A stretch of 64,000 nucleotides of DNA from NCBI GenBank assembly GCA_013176395.1, contig JABMLP010000017.1:1054001-1118000 (forward strand), given 5' to 3'. This DNA is from Venturia oleaginea (lineage: Eukaryota; Ascomycota; Dothideomycetes; Venturiales; Venturiaceae). This document shows, one piece after another, positions 12,313 through 23,038 of this stretch (position 1 is the first letter of the stretch; every line of letters begins with the position of its first letter). The translations under genes were made by a program, and so were the position numbers. The notes under the pieces are model-generated. The model did not search any database, was not told the DNA's origin, and saw only the letters and a list, made by a program, of their open reading frames with translations.

Positions 12313-12614
12313 ACAGGTCCACGTTGATGCACAGCTGGGTGAGTAAGCTTTAGGCACGAACCACCTGTCCTTTCCAGCCGTCGGCCCTCATCGAATGTCC
12401 GCGACTGCGAATGAAGCCTCTTGTTGATGCCTGAGTCACATAAGGACACTTCTCAATTCCTTAACCCGCAGAACTGATAGCCTACATGATTAGCAGACTT
12501 GGTGACTCGTACTGGCTATAGCCATGTGTTCTTACCAAGACAAGTATTGTATAATTTCTACTACTTGATCAGCATCTCTTCTGTTCAATACCATTCCTTT
12601 AATCATTGATCATC
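12313..12614. other. intergenic interval upstream of the BiP-like relic
   Basis: About 300 bp without a reading frame I can support. It would contain the promoter of the Hsp70-like gene that follows. Confidence 0.4.
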
Positions 12615-14633
12615 ATGGTGTCCCTTTCCACCAACCAAGCTTTTCATACCCGACGACGAGCTCTCAAGGCCTATCAGGCTCGTCGAAGCCTTCGATTTCG
12701 CTCCAACATGTCCCCAGCGCTGAGAAGTTTCCTCATGCTCTTGATGTTGATCGTGTGTCCTCTTCTCTTTGCTCATATCGCACAAGCTTGTACACCAAAC
12801 TGCAGCCAACCAAGCTCCGAAGGACCTCTCAGACCTGTCATGGGCATCGATCTAGGTACCACCTACTCCGTGGTTGGCGTCATGAAGGAAGGAAAACTCC
12901 ACATTGTAACATCATTCTCAATCTTCATCTCGAGACGTTTTGCTAACACTTGCGATTTTCATGGGTCCCGAACGAGCAGGGCAACCTTATCACTCCCTCT
13001 TATGTGGCAATAAACGACCAAGGCAGACTCCTTGGCCATCTTGCCAAGAAAGCAGCGGCACCGGACCCGAAGAACACCATATTCGACATCAAGCGGCTGA
13101 TAGGCAGGGACTTCTCGGACGATTATGTGCAGAGTCTTATTCCACAATTCCCATGCCGAGTGGTGGAACAAGCTGGCCGTCCCGCAGTTAAGATGGGCAA
13201 ATAGCTGCTCACGCCGGAGGAAATCTCAGCCAGTATCTTGACTAAAATGAAAGACATGGCCGAAAGCTATATCGGAGAACATATTGAAGTAAGATTTCAC
13301 TTATGCTAGACTAGTATATATGCTGACCCCTGCGTAGGACGCCGTTATCACGTGCCGGCCTACTTTAACGATGCTCAACGCACAGCGACAAGGGATGCGG
13401 CCACGATTGCTGGACTGAATGTATTGCGCCTTGTGAACGAACCCACAGCAGCCAGCTTGGCGTATGGTCTCGGTCGCAATGACGACTACTATCAAGAGCG
13501 CAAAGTCCTCGTCTTTGACCTAGGAGGAGGCACTTTCAACGTGTCTGTACTTGCCATTGAAGAAGGAGTCTTCGAAGTGATGTCGACGGCAGGCAACACT
13601 AACTTGGGCGGGGAGGATGTCGACCAGCGCGTAATGGATCATGTTCTGGCGAATTTTCATAAGAACACCGGAGCTACAATCTCGAAGAACTCGCCAGCGA
13701 TATCAAAGCTGAAATCGGAGGTGGAGAGGGTCAAGAAAGTGCTCAGCTCGGAGACAAGGCGAGTCTCTCAGATATCTTTGATCTCGCTCTCCTGCTAAAT
13801 AAGTCAGCGCCACCTTCAATATTCAAGTTTTCCACAAAGGCAACCCTTTTTCGGAAACACTGACCAGAGCAAAATTTGAAGCTTTGAATAAGGATCTGTT
13901 CCTTCAAACTCTCGAACCGGTCAAACAAGCTTTGAAGGACGCAAAGATGAAGACCAGCGATATCGACGATATCGTCCTGGTAGGTGGATCCACGCGCATT
14001 CCGTACGTGCGCGAAATGCTCCATGATTACTTCGGTAAATCGCCCATGACAAACATCAATCCGGATGAAGCCGTCGCAATGGGAGCCATCATTCAAGGCT
14101 GTGTCATCATGGACTGCCCTGGAGTTCAAAATGTCCTTATGATGGATGTCAACCCGCTCACTCTCGGTATTGAAACTGATGGTGGCACTATGGCTCCTAT
14201 CATCAAGCGCGGTACTGGTATTCCTACGAATCGACGACAGGTATTCTCCACCACTGTCGACAATCAAAAGACTGTTCGGATTCGTGTCTTTGAAGGTGAA
14301 TTGCGCTCAACCAAGGACAACAATGAGCTAGGTGAGTTCTTGCTCAGTGGTATTCCCGCAGCGCCAAAAGGTGTTCCACAGATTGAGGTGGAGTTCGAAA
14401 TGGACTCGAACGGTATATTGCAGGTCTATGCGCCGGAGCATGGTGCAGGAATATCGGCATCGGTGACTATTAAAGATAGTGGACGGCTTTCTTCGGATGA
14501 GATTGAGCGTACGATTGACGCTGCTGCGGCACAGAAACACGTAGGGACCAGGCCAAAGTCAGACTCAAGTGACTCCGAGCAGGATGGCGATAGTCATGTT
14601 GACTCCGTCAAGTGGGAGCACAGTGAACTTTGA
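12615..14633 (+). pseudogene. BiP/Kar2-like Hsp70 paralog, decayed
   Basis: The translation is clearly an ER-type Hsp70. It has a signal-like hydrophobic stretch (SFLMLLMLIVCPLLFAH, from ATG 12708 or 12615), the ATP motif [34 protein letters not shown] (Asn where Hsp70s have Asp), VLVGGSTRIPYV, and a substrate-binding beta domain starting NPLTLGIETDGG. Lesions: (1) intron 1 has a GT donor at 12906 and TGCTAAC branch but no AG where the protein resumes at about 12966; (2) an in-frame TAG at 13202-13204 inside the TPEEIS segment; (3) a one-base deletion near 13350 just after a good intron (13289-13337); (4) the third intron (13759-13807) has GC instead of GT. The lid domain is missing: the frame ends soon after the beta domain with HSEL, a worn HDEL signal. 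Confidence 0.85.
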
Positions 14634-14865
14634 GGTCTTTCTTTTCCCTAGAACAGGTGTGACATCTTCCGGGTAGGACTTTACACCGACGGCGCTTCTT
14701 AACAGTATACTAAGGCTGGGGTAACTTCAAATGCCAATCACCCTGGGGATCTATGACAATCACCGAGCTACTCTCATTTCTTATTCGCCTTACATCAGCT
14801 TTCTTTACCTGTCTTTCTCTTTCTGAACAAATACAAACACCAAACAACTCTCGACTTCAGTCACG

Positions 14866-16165
14866 ATGGCCGACTCTCCAATCACCCCCCAGTCTTCCTC
14901 GTGAATGAAGACGTAAACTCCGACAATGAGGTATTGACCATAACCTCCGACGAGAACCTTCATCCGCCGGAAGCTTCAAAAGTCGAACCAATCTCACGGA
15001 TCGAACAAGATCTTCAGAACTTCACGTTCGAGCCTCCAGTTACGACAGCTCTTGATCCTCACTTTGTTTTATCTCGATCGGCCCAACTTCTCAAATCAAT
15101 CTTTCACATCTTTCGTTGCTACACCTCCTTCGGAGCGATCGAGACAGTCAACCATGGAAATGATGCACTCTCCTTCTCCCGCTCAAACTTCCACAATATT
15201 ACCGAGATGGGGAAGTTTATCTGGGCCGATCAACCATTTGGCAGCATCGCCTTCGACGGGGAAGATGGCGAAAAGGATTTCGATGTCATAGTCAGCGCGG
15301 ATGAGTGCTACAAGGTCGTTGCGTTCATGGGGAAGATCATAGCTACAGTCTTGAAAAGTAAGTTCTAGTACCTGAACATCGCAGAACGGATCCTCGCTTA
15401 CTATTCTCTTCTAGGTCAATACACCAAACTCGAAGCAGTGGCCGGAATACCAGTCAACATCACCCACCCCGTGGATGAGACCATGTTCAGTAGAACTCGT
15501 GGCCCAGCGGATGAACACTGGGTCATCCTGTGTAATTGAATGTAGAGTCAGATTGGAAAAAGTAGATCACCGTGAGGATTGTCTTGTTGTGCATTTGTTC
15601 TAAGTACAATGGTTTATAACTCTGTATATTGAGAGAGTTTCCGCCAGGGTCGGTAACGTGATCATCACCTAATCATCACCTAGCCTTCATACACATCCTC
15701 ATCACCACTCCCGATGACGAAGTCTTTGCTCTGGATTTAACGGGCGCGCAGTATGGATGGACCGATGTCCTTATTCCCTGGGACCAATACGCTAGCGCTC
15801 ACTTCTCCCATTGCTCGGAAAATATCCCTCTTGACGAGATTCGACATATCTGGGATGGAGAAAATCTGTCTTCGGGACCATACATGCAACCGTCCTCAGA
15901 TGCGGAAGATCATGTCCTCACAGCCATGGAACTTAGTCTCAAGGTGTGGAGTAAGAAAGAGTGTATGAGTATGCTAGAGCTTCTTGGTCTTGGAGAGGAA
16001 GAATACATCATGAAGAGTTTTGAGGTAGTTCTAGCGGCTGTTATGGCTACGGAGAGTTTGATTTGTATGTTCAAGCGGAAGAAGATGTATATGTGGTTTG
16101 AAGATGGGGAAGGGCATTTGGGGTTGACGGGGAGTTTAAAGCAAGCTAGGATGCTTGGGTTGTGA
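14866..16165 (+). CDS. unrecognised protein gene, probable 5' frameshift
   Basis: Coding frame from about 14901 with exons to 15357, 15415-15531 and 15684-16165; introns 15358-15414 (GTAAGT..CTAG) and 15532-15683 (152 nt, GTAATT..CTAG) both preserve frame, giving roughly 350 residues. The only upstream ATG (14866, MADSPITP) is out of frame; one extra C in the CCCCCC run at 14885-14890 would fuse it to the frame, so a homopolymer indel or sequencing error is likely. Motifs I can see but not assign: EHWVILS, TPDDEVFALDLTGAQYGW and LIPWDQY, then an acidic helical C-terminus. The combination 'PDDE...LDLTGAQYG' suggests a conserved fungal family of unknown function. It may be alive or decaying. 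Confidence 0.5.
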
Positions 16166-16257
16166 GGAGCTTGGGGGAGTTTTTGGGGAGTTTGGCGTGA
16201 CTAATTGGATTATGAAGAGGATAGGTATTACATAGAGAATGGGGCGGTAAGAGAGGA

Positions 16258-16428
16258 GTGTTCATCTTGGTATACTTGGATCTGGAGAGGTATGCTGGGA
16301 TTTATGCATGGCTCCGGCAGGAGTTGGTCGCACCGGCTTCTAGATACTTGGACGGTGGCGCACATAAGTTCTCTCAAGTTAGCATGAGTCTCATGGAGCT
16401 TTTTGGGGAAGCTTACCAGACGTCTTAG
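16258..16428 (+). pseudogene. coding-like fragment without a start
   Basis: An open stretch reading LVYLDLERYAGIYAWLRQ...YLDGGAHKFSQVSMSLMELFGE has codon structure and composition of real protein, ends at TAG 16426-16428, and continues one frame away as DVLARKHNIEHEVLNLAG up to about 16,535. No start codon or splice junction ties it to the gene ending at 16165. It looks like the remains of a separate or formerly longer gene, broken by at least one frameshift. The family is not recognised. Confidence 0.3.
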
Positions 16429-16535
16429 CAAGAAAACATAATATCGAACACGAAGTCTTGAATCTAGCCGGCTTGGATTTAAAAAAATTCACGGGTGGGA
16501 AAGAACTGGATACCGAAAAGCATAGGAAACGAACT

Positions 16536-17208
16536 TGACGACTTCGCTCGTCTACGCGGCAAGAACGTGAATGATATCTCCGGTCTGGTGAGTTTACCGG
16601 TTGATAAATATTGCGATCAGGAGATCATTGGTGAGCTCGAGAGGGTGAAGCGAAGCATTTACATTCGACGAGAGTATACTGCAATGTCAATTCATGTTAC
16701 GCTTTGTACCTCAAGTGCTACAAGAGGTCAGTTTGGCCAAGGTGAAGTCGAGAACAAGAGCCACTCATGTCTCAATCAAACTATAAACAGCGGAGAGTAC
16801 ACTCTGCCACATCTATTCAAACGCATGAATAAGTATAAAGTGCGCCGACTTCGTGCTATGGTTGGTTCGGCTCATACTGTGAAGGTAATAATCCGAGTAC
16901 ACGGTACATTCTCTTCATCATTTTTAATCTCGTGGACATGGAAAATGACTCTGTTCGTCGAGTAACGAGTTTGGTAGTTCACATCAAGACTATTTACTGC
17001 TATAACATAGTTGGTAAGATAGGTATATAACCTCGCGCTTTTTGTACCTTTTTGAGAGTATCAACAACAACAACTACGACTTCCAAGAACTACAAATGAA
17101 TAGTATCAGCCAATTATTTTCAACAACAACCCATAACCACCAACCCCTCCAAACCCAACCTTCCAACCTTCCCATCTCCATCACCACCCTCCAACACCCC
17201 AACCCTAA
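16536..17208. other. intergenic interval
   Basis: A 156-codon frame beginning at a GTG (16495-16965) has no motif and no ATG near its start; not called. The stretch 17,058-17,200 is CA/CCAA-rich on the plus strand, resembling the 5' leader of the small Cys-rich ORF that follows. Confidence 0.4.
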
Positions 17209-17457
17209 ATGCCAATCAACGCAAACGAAAGAGATCCCTCTCCAGTCGGCTGCCAACCCTACACAGGCGAAAAGAACCAGGCCGGCGGAACAACCCAATG
17301 TTGCAAATGCTACTGCATCTTCGAAACCGAGGACAACTCCTCCGCTAATCCCTCTTCTTGGGTCTACAGTTGCGCTTATTGCTATTTGTATTATGGCGTT
17401 AGACATAAGATGGAAATGTGTTGTCAGAAGAGAATTAAGGCTCCGCATAACCAATGA
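17209..17457 (+). CDS. small cysteine-rich protein, 82 aa
   Basis: Intronless 82-codon frame from a true ATG, with strong third-position C/T preference in its first two thirds. The 82 residues contain nine Cys: C-Q-P near the start, the cluster QCCKCYC, the pair SCAYC and MEMCCQK near the end, a spacing suggestive of metal binding or disulphides. There is no signal peptide, so if real it is probably cytosolic or nuclear. The upstream 150 bp is a CA-rich leader-like sequence, and a (GAAT)n microsatellite lies immediately downstream. I do not recognise a family. Its small size leaves the possibility of chance, but composition argues for a gene. Confidence 0.5.
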   Translation: MPINANERDPSPVGCQPYTGEKNQAGGTTQCCKCYCIFETEDNSSANPSSWVYSCAYCYLYYGVRHKMEMCCQKRIKAPHNQ

Positions 17458-17466
17458 GTGGATGAA

Positions 17467-17504
17467 CGAATGAATGAATGAATGAATGAATGAATGAATG
17501 AATG
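17467..17504. repeat. (GAAT)n microsatellite
   Basis: About nine uninterrupted GAAT units directly after the stop codon of the cysteine-rich mini-ORF. Confidence 0.9.
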
Positions 17505-20380
17505 GTGATTTCTTGATTTCTTTTCGGGTGAGTGGGTGGGGACTGTTTGATCGTGCTGCTGTTATGTTGTTGGCGACGAACGAGGACGTCACTCGAACAA
17601 GGCAAACTTGTTTGGTGAGGACTGTGGCCCGTAGACGAAAAGAGTATTCGTGTAAGTCACTTGCGCTCCGTGAATTTGACCAAGCAGTTTGTCTTCGTGA
17701 AGTGTTCAACATTACTATTCTGGTAGGCGGTCCATCCTCCAATGATAGTTTCCGTATCGGAGCTGTGGGTAGTGATATTCTGTTCTCCTACGGTCGCGTG
17801 CATGCTCGATTGATACCCGCCAAGATGCCAGTAAGTCATAGAGCAAGGAACAGGCCAGTTATTGGAGCGGAATGTTAGACAGTTCCAAAGTCAATGTTGC
17901 ATCTCGACCTTCCGGAGATTCTTTCCCTTCAAGAAACCTTCAATCCGAGATGGATGGCGATAAGATCCTGGCGCAATCCTGGAGATATCCGAATTGGATT
18001 CACCAGAGTCTTGGGGGATCGCAACTCTCGCTGAGATATAACACCTCTTTCACAAACATCAACACCAATACCAGCTCCAAGAATCTCTGTACGTGTCGTC
18101 AAATCGTCGGTTGCTGGCTTGGCGGTACTGTTCAAGGTTAATGCTGGAATCCAGTCCGTCGCGAGGGACGCGCGGCTCACCGACCTTAGGTATGCCCGAT
18201 GGGTCACCTACATTGCAAGGAGGCTCACTGGTTCCACAGCACACTCGATGTAGCCTCCTCTTAGACATGACTCTTACTCCTTCATGAGGAAAGGTCCAAG
18301 CAGAATCACTTCAGCCAACCAACGTTGCGATACACGAGACCTGCCGTCGCTTTCGCCGAGTTGCACGTTAGTGATAGTTGGTACTGTGGCGTATCGCTAT
18401 ATAGCAATAGGGCAATTTAGCAATATCTATACTGCTTTGAAAATTGAAAATATCGGTAAGTGTCAAAAGTAGGATGAGTAAACCCCACCTTTCGGTTCTT
18501 CTAGTATAGTATAGTCCTGGATTGCGAGGATTACCGGGTGCCCCCGTAATACTACTAGTCCGAGAAGGTAGGTTATCCCCATTTAGGTAAGACTGCTTCT
18601 TATCACGCGTTTTATTACAAATAGCGGTATAAACCCCACCCTAGTCCAAATGTGAGTCAATTCTATCAATGATATCTTACCTGGTATGGCGAGACGTAAT
18701 CCCGTCTCGGCGTGTGCGCGTTTGACCTGTCCAAGGAAATTGGCAAGCTTCAAATGATCAAGAGGAAGCTCAAAGACAGTGCACTTACGCGTCTACTCGC
18801 GGGATACTGGCCTTTCTTTAGAGACGCCAACAAGAATCTTGCAAAGGACCCTGGCGCAGATGGCAGTCAACGACGCAATTTATCGACTTTGTTCCTGAGA
18901 ATACATGTACTAGGAATGTAAATTGTGGAAGAGGCTCAGTTCAGCGCAAGGCTACATATCTTGTTTGGTGGACTCGTTTGTTGTTTGGTGGAAGCGAAAG
19001 TGCAGAGGTGCAATTCATCAACTGATGGTGAAGCTGGCAGAGAAGTCCGGATTGATGGCCGCACAATAGTACGTTATATTCTCGAAATCGCACAAGCGAA
19101 TCATCGTCTTCGAGTTCGGCATGCCGAGTCAAGAGTCAGGAAGTTCCGAGGCAGCTCTGTCTGACGGGATCAAAGCGTCGGAAACGGCCACGGACTCGAT
19201 TCATGGAAAGTATAATGCTATGATGGCGTGCGGTGCGGACACGGAAGCGATGCGCGGTTCAAGCACACGCGGCTCTGTGCCTTACAGCCTGAATCTAAAT
19301 ATCAAACGTCCTCATGCACCGAGTGACGCGGCATCTGAAGGACCACAGGGCAGTTGATTGGACAAATAGGATGAGGTCCCACCGTGTGGAATCGCGTCGT
19401 GAGTATTCTCACCCCAGCGGACGACGACAACGACGACCCCCTATGCACTGCTGGAACACTTCTAGACCCCATGGTGAGTTCGTATCGCAGGGCGGTTTTA
19501 CGAAAGCTCTGCCGACAGAAATGTACGGAGGTAGCTTCGGGATGCCGCGAGAGTGGCATCTTTGACAACTCGGTGCGGGCCTCGCAATATATAACATAAT
19601 CTTGGAAGGCTATATACAGGCTATGTACAGGCTATGTACAGGCATATCGCAGTGCAACCATGAGTTCACGGCTTTCAAAGTGAAATGGAAGGCCAAGTAT
19701 CTGAGGGGAGCCAGTTGCAATCAATCAAAGCTGATGGGCTGCCAAGAAGCACTTTGCCTGATCCGTGGCAGAGGGAGGACAAAGCGTGAGAGGCCACGCA
19801 CTCTTGCATTCACACGCGCATGCGAATCACCAGAGACACGACGCCTTTTTGCCAACCGATTATAATCGCGAGATAACCACTTCCCATACTGCGTTGCTAT
19901 CACTCTTACAGATCCTGCGTCGGTCCGTGTGAGTTGTGTGCTACTGCAGGCGCAGAAGAATCTAATAAAGGCGCGGAGCAAGTGCACAGCCGCAATAACA
20001 GCCTTTCCCTGAGCCAGATACTGCCAATGGACCGCAGACCCCTGTCAGACTCTGAGGAACGAAGACGCGCGTACTGGCATTAAGTGCTCTCTCTATACCA
20101 GTGGTGGGTCCCCAGCTCTTCCAACACCTCGAATCCCCCATATCCTCACCAAACACAACCTCGTCGTCGCCAATCCAGCTGTACTTTCCCTCGGTACCCG
20201 GGAGCCAGACACCCTCCTTTGCATACACAAGACTGCTTCCTTCACTGACGCCACCCATTCCAGCCAGTGCTTGGACAGACCGATCCGAGACGGACTCACG
20301 CCATACTCCAAATCGGACAGCATACTTGGATCTGGATACATACACCACTATCCTGTCTACGACTTAATACAATCTTCACA
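17505..20380. other. gene-free interval with faint relics
   Basis: Nearly 2.9 kb without a supportable gene. On the minus strand around 17,650-18,210 there are degraded words (RELRSPKTLV, GKNLRK) that may derive from a GMC-type oxidoreductase. AAACCCCACC occurs twice near 18,481 and 18,633, flanking a hairpin-prone GC stretch near 18,535. Three imperfect copies of a 12-bp unit (ACAGGCTATGT) lie at 19,608-19,645. The last 300 bp should contain the PNG1 promoter. Confidence 0.4.
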
Positions 20381-21783
20381 ATGGACCACCGAGCTGGTGC
20401 CTCACGTCGGGGGCATTCGGCCCACAGAGACATCTTCGACGAGCAACGCTGCCAGGAATTTACCGACAAGTTTCGGCAATACCTGAGCACCAAGCGCATG
20501 AACGAACTCACAAACAAATATATAAGCCGGATGGGATCACAGTCTGCGCGGGAACGGGATTACAGCTCGCCACTACCTGACCAGTCAGCCGCGTCATTGC
20601 CATCCTACTCCTCGCTACGTAATATTCCGTTAATACCGTCACCACCCAAAGATGCGCGATCACTACGATTCCGAGCTATGCTCAACACCCTATCCAGCAT
20701 GCCACAAAAATGGGAGAATCCAGGACTACTCGATGAGGCTCTGAAGGCCGTACCGCTGGAAAGGATATACAACGAAGCCGAGGAGGAAAGCCAAATATTG
20801 CAAGCGGAGGCTGCGAGTTTGGGCTCAGGGAAGAAGGCTGCTTGGGGATATCAGGACTGTGTCGTGCGGGCTTTGATGAAGTGGTTCAAGTCTTCATTCT
20901 TCTCATGGGTGAATAACCCGCCGTGTAGCATGTGTGGACATCCAACGATCGGCGTCGGCATGGCTGCACCACTTCCGGACGAACAAGCAAGAGGCGGTGC
21001 TCAGGTCGAGCTATACCAATGTTCCTTCGAAGGATGCGGCAACTTTGAGCGATTCCCACGATACAATGACGCATTTGTGCTACTGGAAACCCGAAGAGGA
21101 CGTGTTGGCGAATGGTCGAACTGCTTCGGCATGCTATGCAGAGCAATGGGTGCCCGTGTGCGATGGGTGTGGAACTCTGAAGATCATGTCTGGCTCGAAA
21201 TATATTCGCAGTACCGCAAGCGATGGGTCCCAGTGGATGTTTGCGAACAAGCATGGGATAAGCCCGGGCTCTACACCGATGGTATGTTTGTTTCCTGATT
21301 TCCAACCCGACACACTTACTGACTTTCTTGGCAGGTTGGCATCGAAAGCTTGCGTATTGTATCGCATTCTCAGCAGACGGATGTATGGACGTCACACGAC
21401 GATACGTTCGTGACTTCAACAAGTGGGGCGCCGAGAGAGTGCGAGCACCTGAACCAGTACTGCTTTACATCCTCGACGAGATCCGCGCTATGAAGCGCAA
21501 GAACCTAGCCAAGCAGGAGAAGTTCAGACTCGAGGGTGAGGAGATGCGAGAGTCTCGCGAGCTCCAACTTGTCGTCGCTCAATCCATCGTCGCCAAGATC
21601 TGTAAGATTATCCCAGAAGACTTCTACAACGGTCGATCATCCAGACCTGCACGATCTGATCCGGATGCGCAAAAAGCTGCTGAGGCACGAGCAGAGGCTG
21701 CACACGCTGAAGCTGAACGTCAGCGATTACAAAACGCACGACGGCAACCTGGCCCACGTAACCCAGATCAACCACCACGCTGA
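20381..21783 (+). CDS. png1: PNG1-type peptide:N-glycanase homolog lacking the catalytic cysteine
   Basis: Two exons, 20381-21281 and 21335-21783 (53-nt intron), 449 aa. The transglutaminase-like core is recognisable: zinc-binding CSMCG (about residue 183) and QCSFEGCG, then [24 protein letters not shown], and [14 protein letters not shown]. In active PNGases the sequence is RCGEW; here Val (about residue 241) replaces the catalytic Cys, while the His (EDHVW) and Asp (VPVD) positions remain. Filamentous ascomycete PNG1 proteins, including Neurospora PNG-1, are known to have lost deglycosylation residues and act structurally, in polarity or ER-associated degradation; this protein fits that group. 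The C-terminus is a charged, coiled-coil-prone region rich in Arg/Glu/Ala. Confidence 0.92.
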
Positions 21784-23038
21784 AGCCGTTCATGTGAGCG
21801 GCCTTTAATTTCATCGACTCTCTTGATTTACAACACACCAAGAACACCAATCGATTACTATTCAAACTCGATACCAACAATGTTTGTCGCAGCATCTTAC
21901 CTTCTGGGTCATTTATTATCAATATCACACGACAATATCGTGTTCGGCGCACTGAATCCTTCACTTCTCATGGAATGAGAACCTTTTCGACAAAGCAATT
22001 TCCGCGCTTCTACGCAGCATTGGGTGGCGCACCATATGAGGCCCGGGGCATTTTTCATGATTTATTATGTTGTTTTGAGTCTACATTTTGGGAATACCAC
22101 ATGGACAGGACCTTTGTTTTCATATGTCAGGCGTTTGCGGCGGTGAAATGATGATGGGAATGTACTTTGATGAGAAGGGCGGGTACGCTTGGGTTATGTG
22201 CCATGGGAAGAATATAGCATGATTTACTGTATAACATTGATGAGGGGGAGTTGTCTTTTGGTGCTTAGTGACACTGCTGTTGTGACGCGCGATAGTCGCC
22301 AATGTATCTTACAATACTACCATCTATCTTACCAAAGGCAAAAGGCGTCGAGGTATATAGACCATTACTGCACTGTACCCCGCGACTCGGTGCTGAGATT
22401 TTCGGCCGGGAATTACGCAACTGTGTTTTATTTATAGCAGCGGGCTCGTCTTACCAGCCTCGGGCTTTGGGTGGCGTTTTTGGGTTGCTTCTTTCTTTCG
22501 CCCGGACGGGGAGGTGTTCTTGACGCGGATGGTGTGTGGGGATGAGAAAGCCAAAATTCGGGGTCGAGAGGGTACAGAGGGATAATGGAGTATTACCCAT
22601 GATGATAGAAAGATTGGTATTTGCATAACAAGCAGCGATGGCTTGCTACGGCGCTCAGCTTACGTGGACAATCCTTGGAAGCGGTGATTTGTTGTTGATG
22701 GCGCAGTAATGGTCGACGTGGGCAGTGTCGGCGGAGCTTCAGCCCTCTTTCTTCTCCAAGCCATGCATCAATCCATGATATAAGATAACACACCGCTTGC
22801 CTGAGCCTCACAAGAGACGCGTTCTACTGCCCTTTGGCCTTGTTCCTGTGCTACGCTTGTGCATCATTTATAGCAGACTTCGGCCTTGATCGTTTGTTTT
22901 GAAACCTACTGCAAACTCCGCTCACTACGGCGACAAAAAAAACAAAGACCTCTGTTCAGCCGCATCCGTTCAACCTCCTCCTCCTCCCTCTTTTTAACAA
23001 CCTCGATTGTGTTTGATTGAGTCGTACATATCGCTATC
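21784..23038. other. intergenic interval
   Basis: About 1.25 kb between PNG1 and the SUR7-family gene. It should contain the PNG1 3' UTR and the promoter of the next gene. Pyrimidine-rich tracts precede the ATG at 23039. No coding region supported. Confidence 0.5.

Noticed and set aside
16495..16965. 156-codon plus-strand frame starting at GTG
   Set aside because: No ATG near the start and no motif; only its upstream neighbour text looks coding-like, and in another frame.
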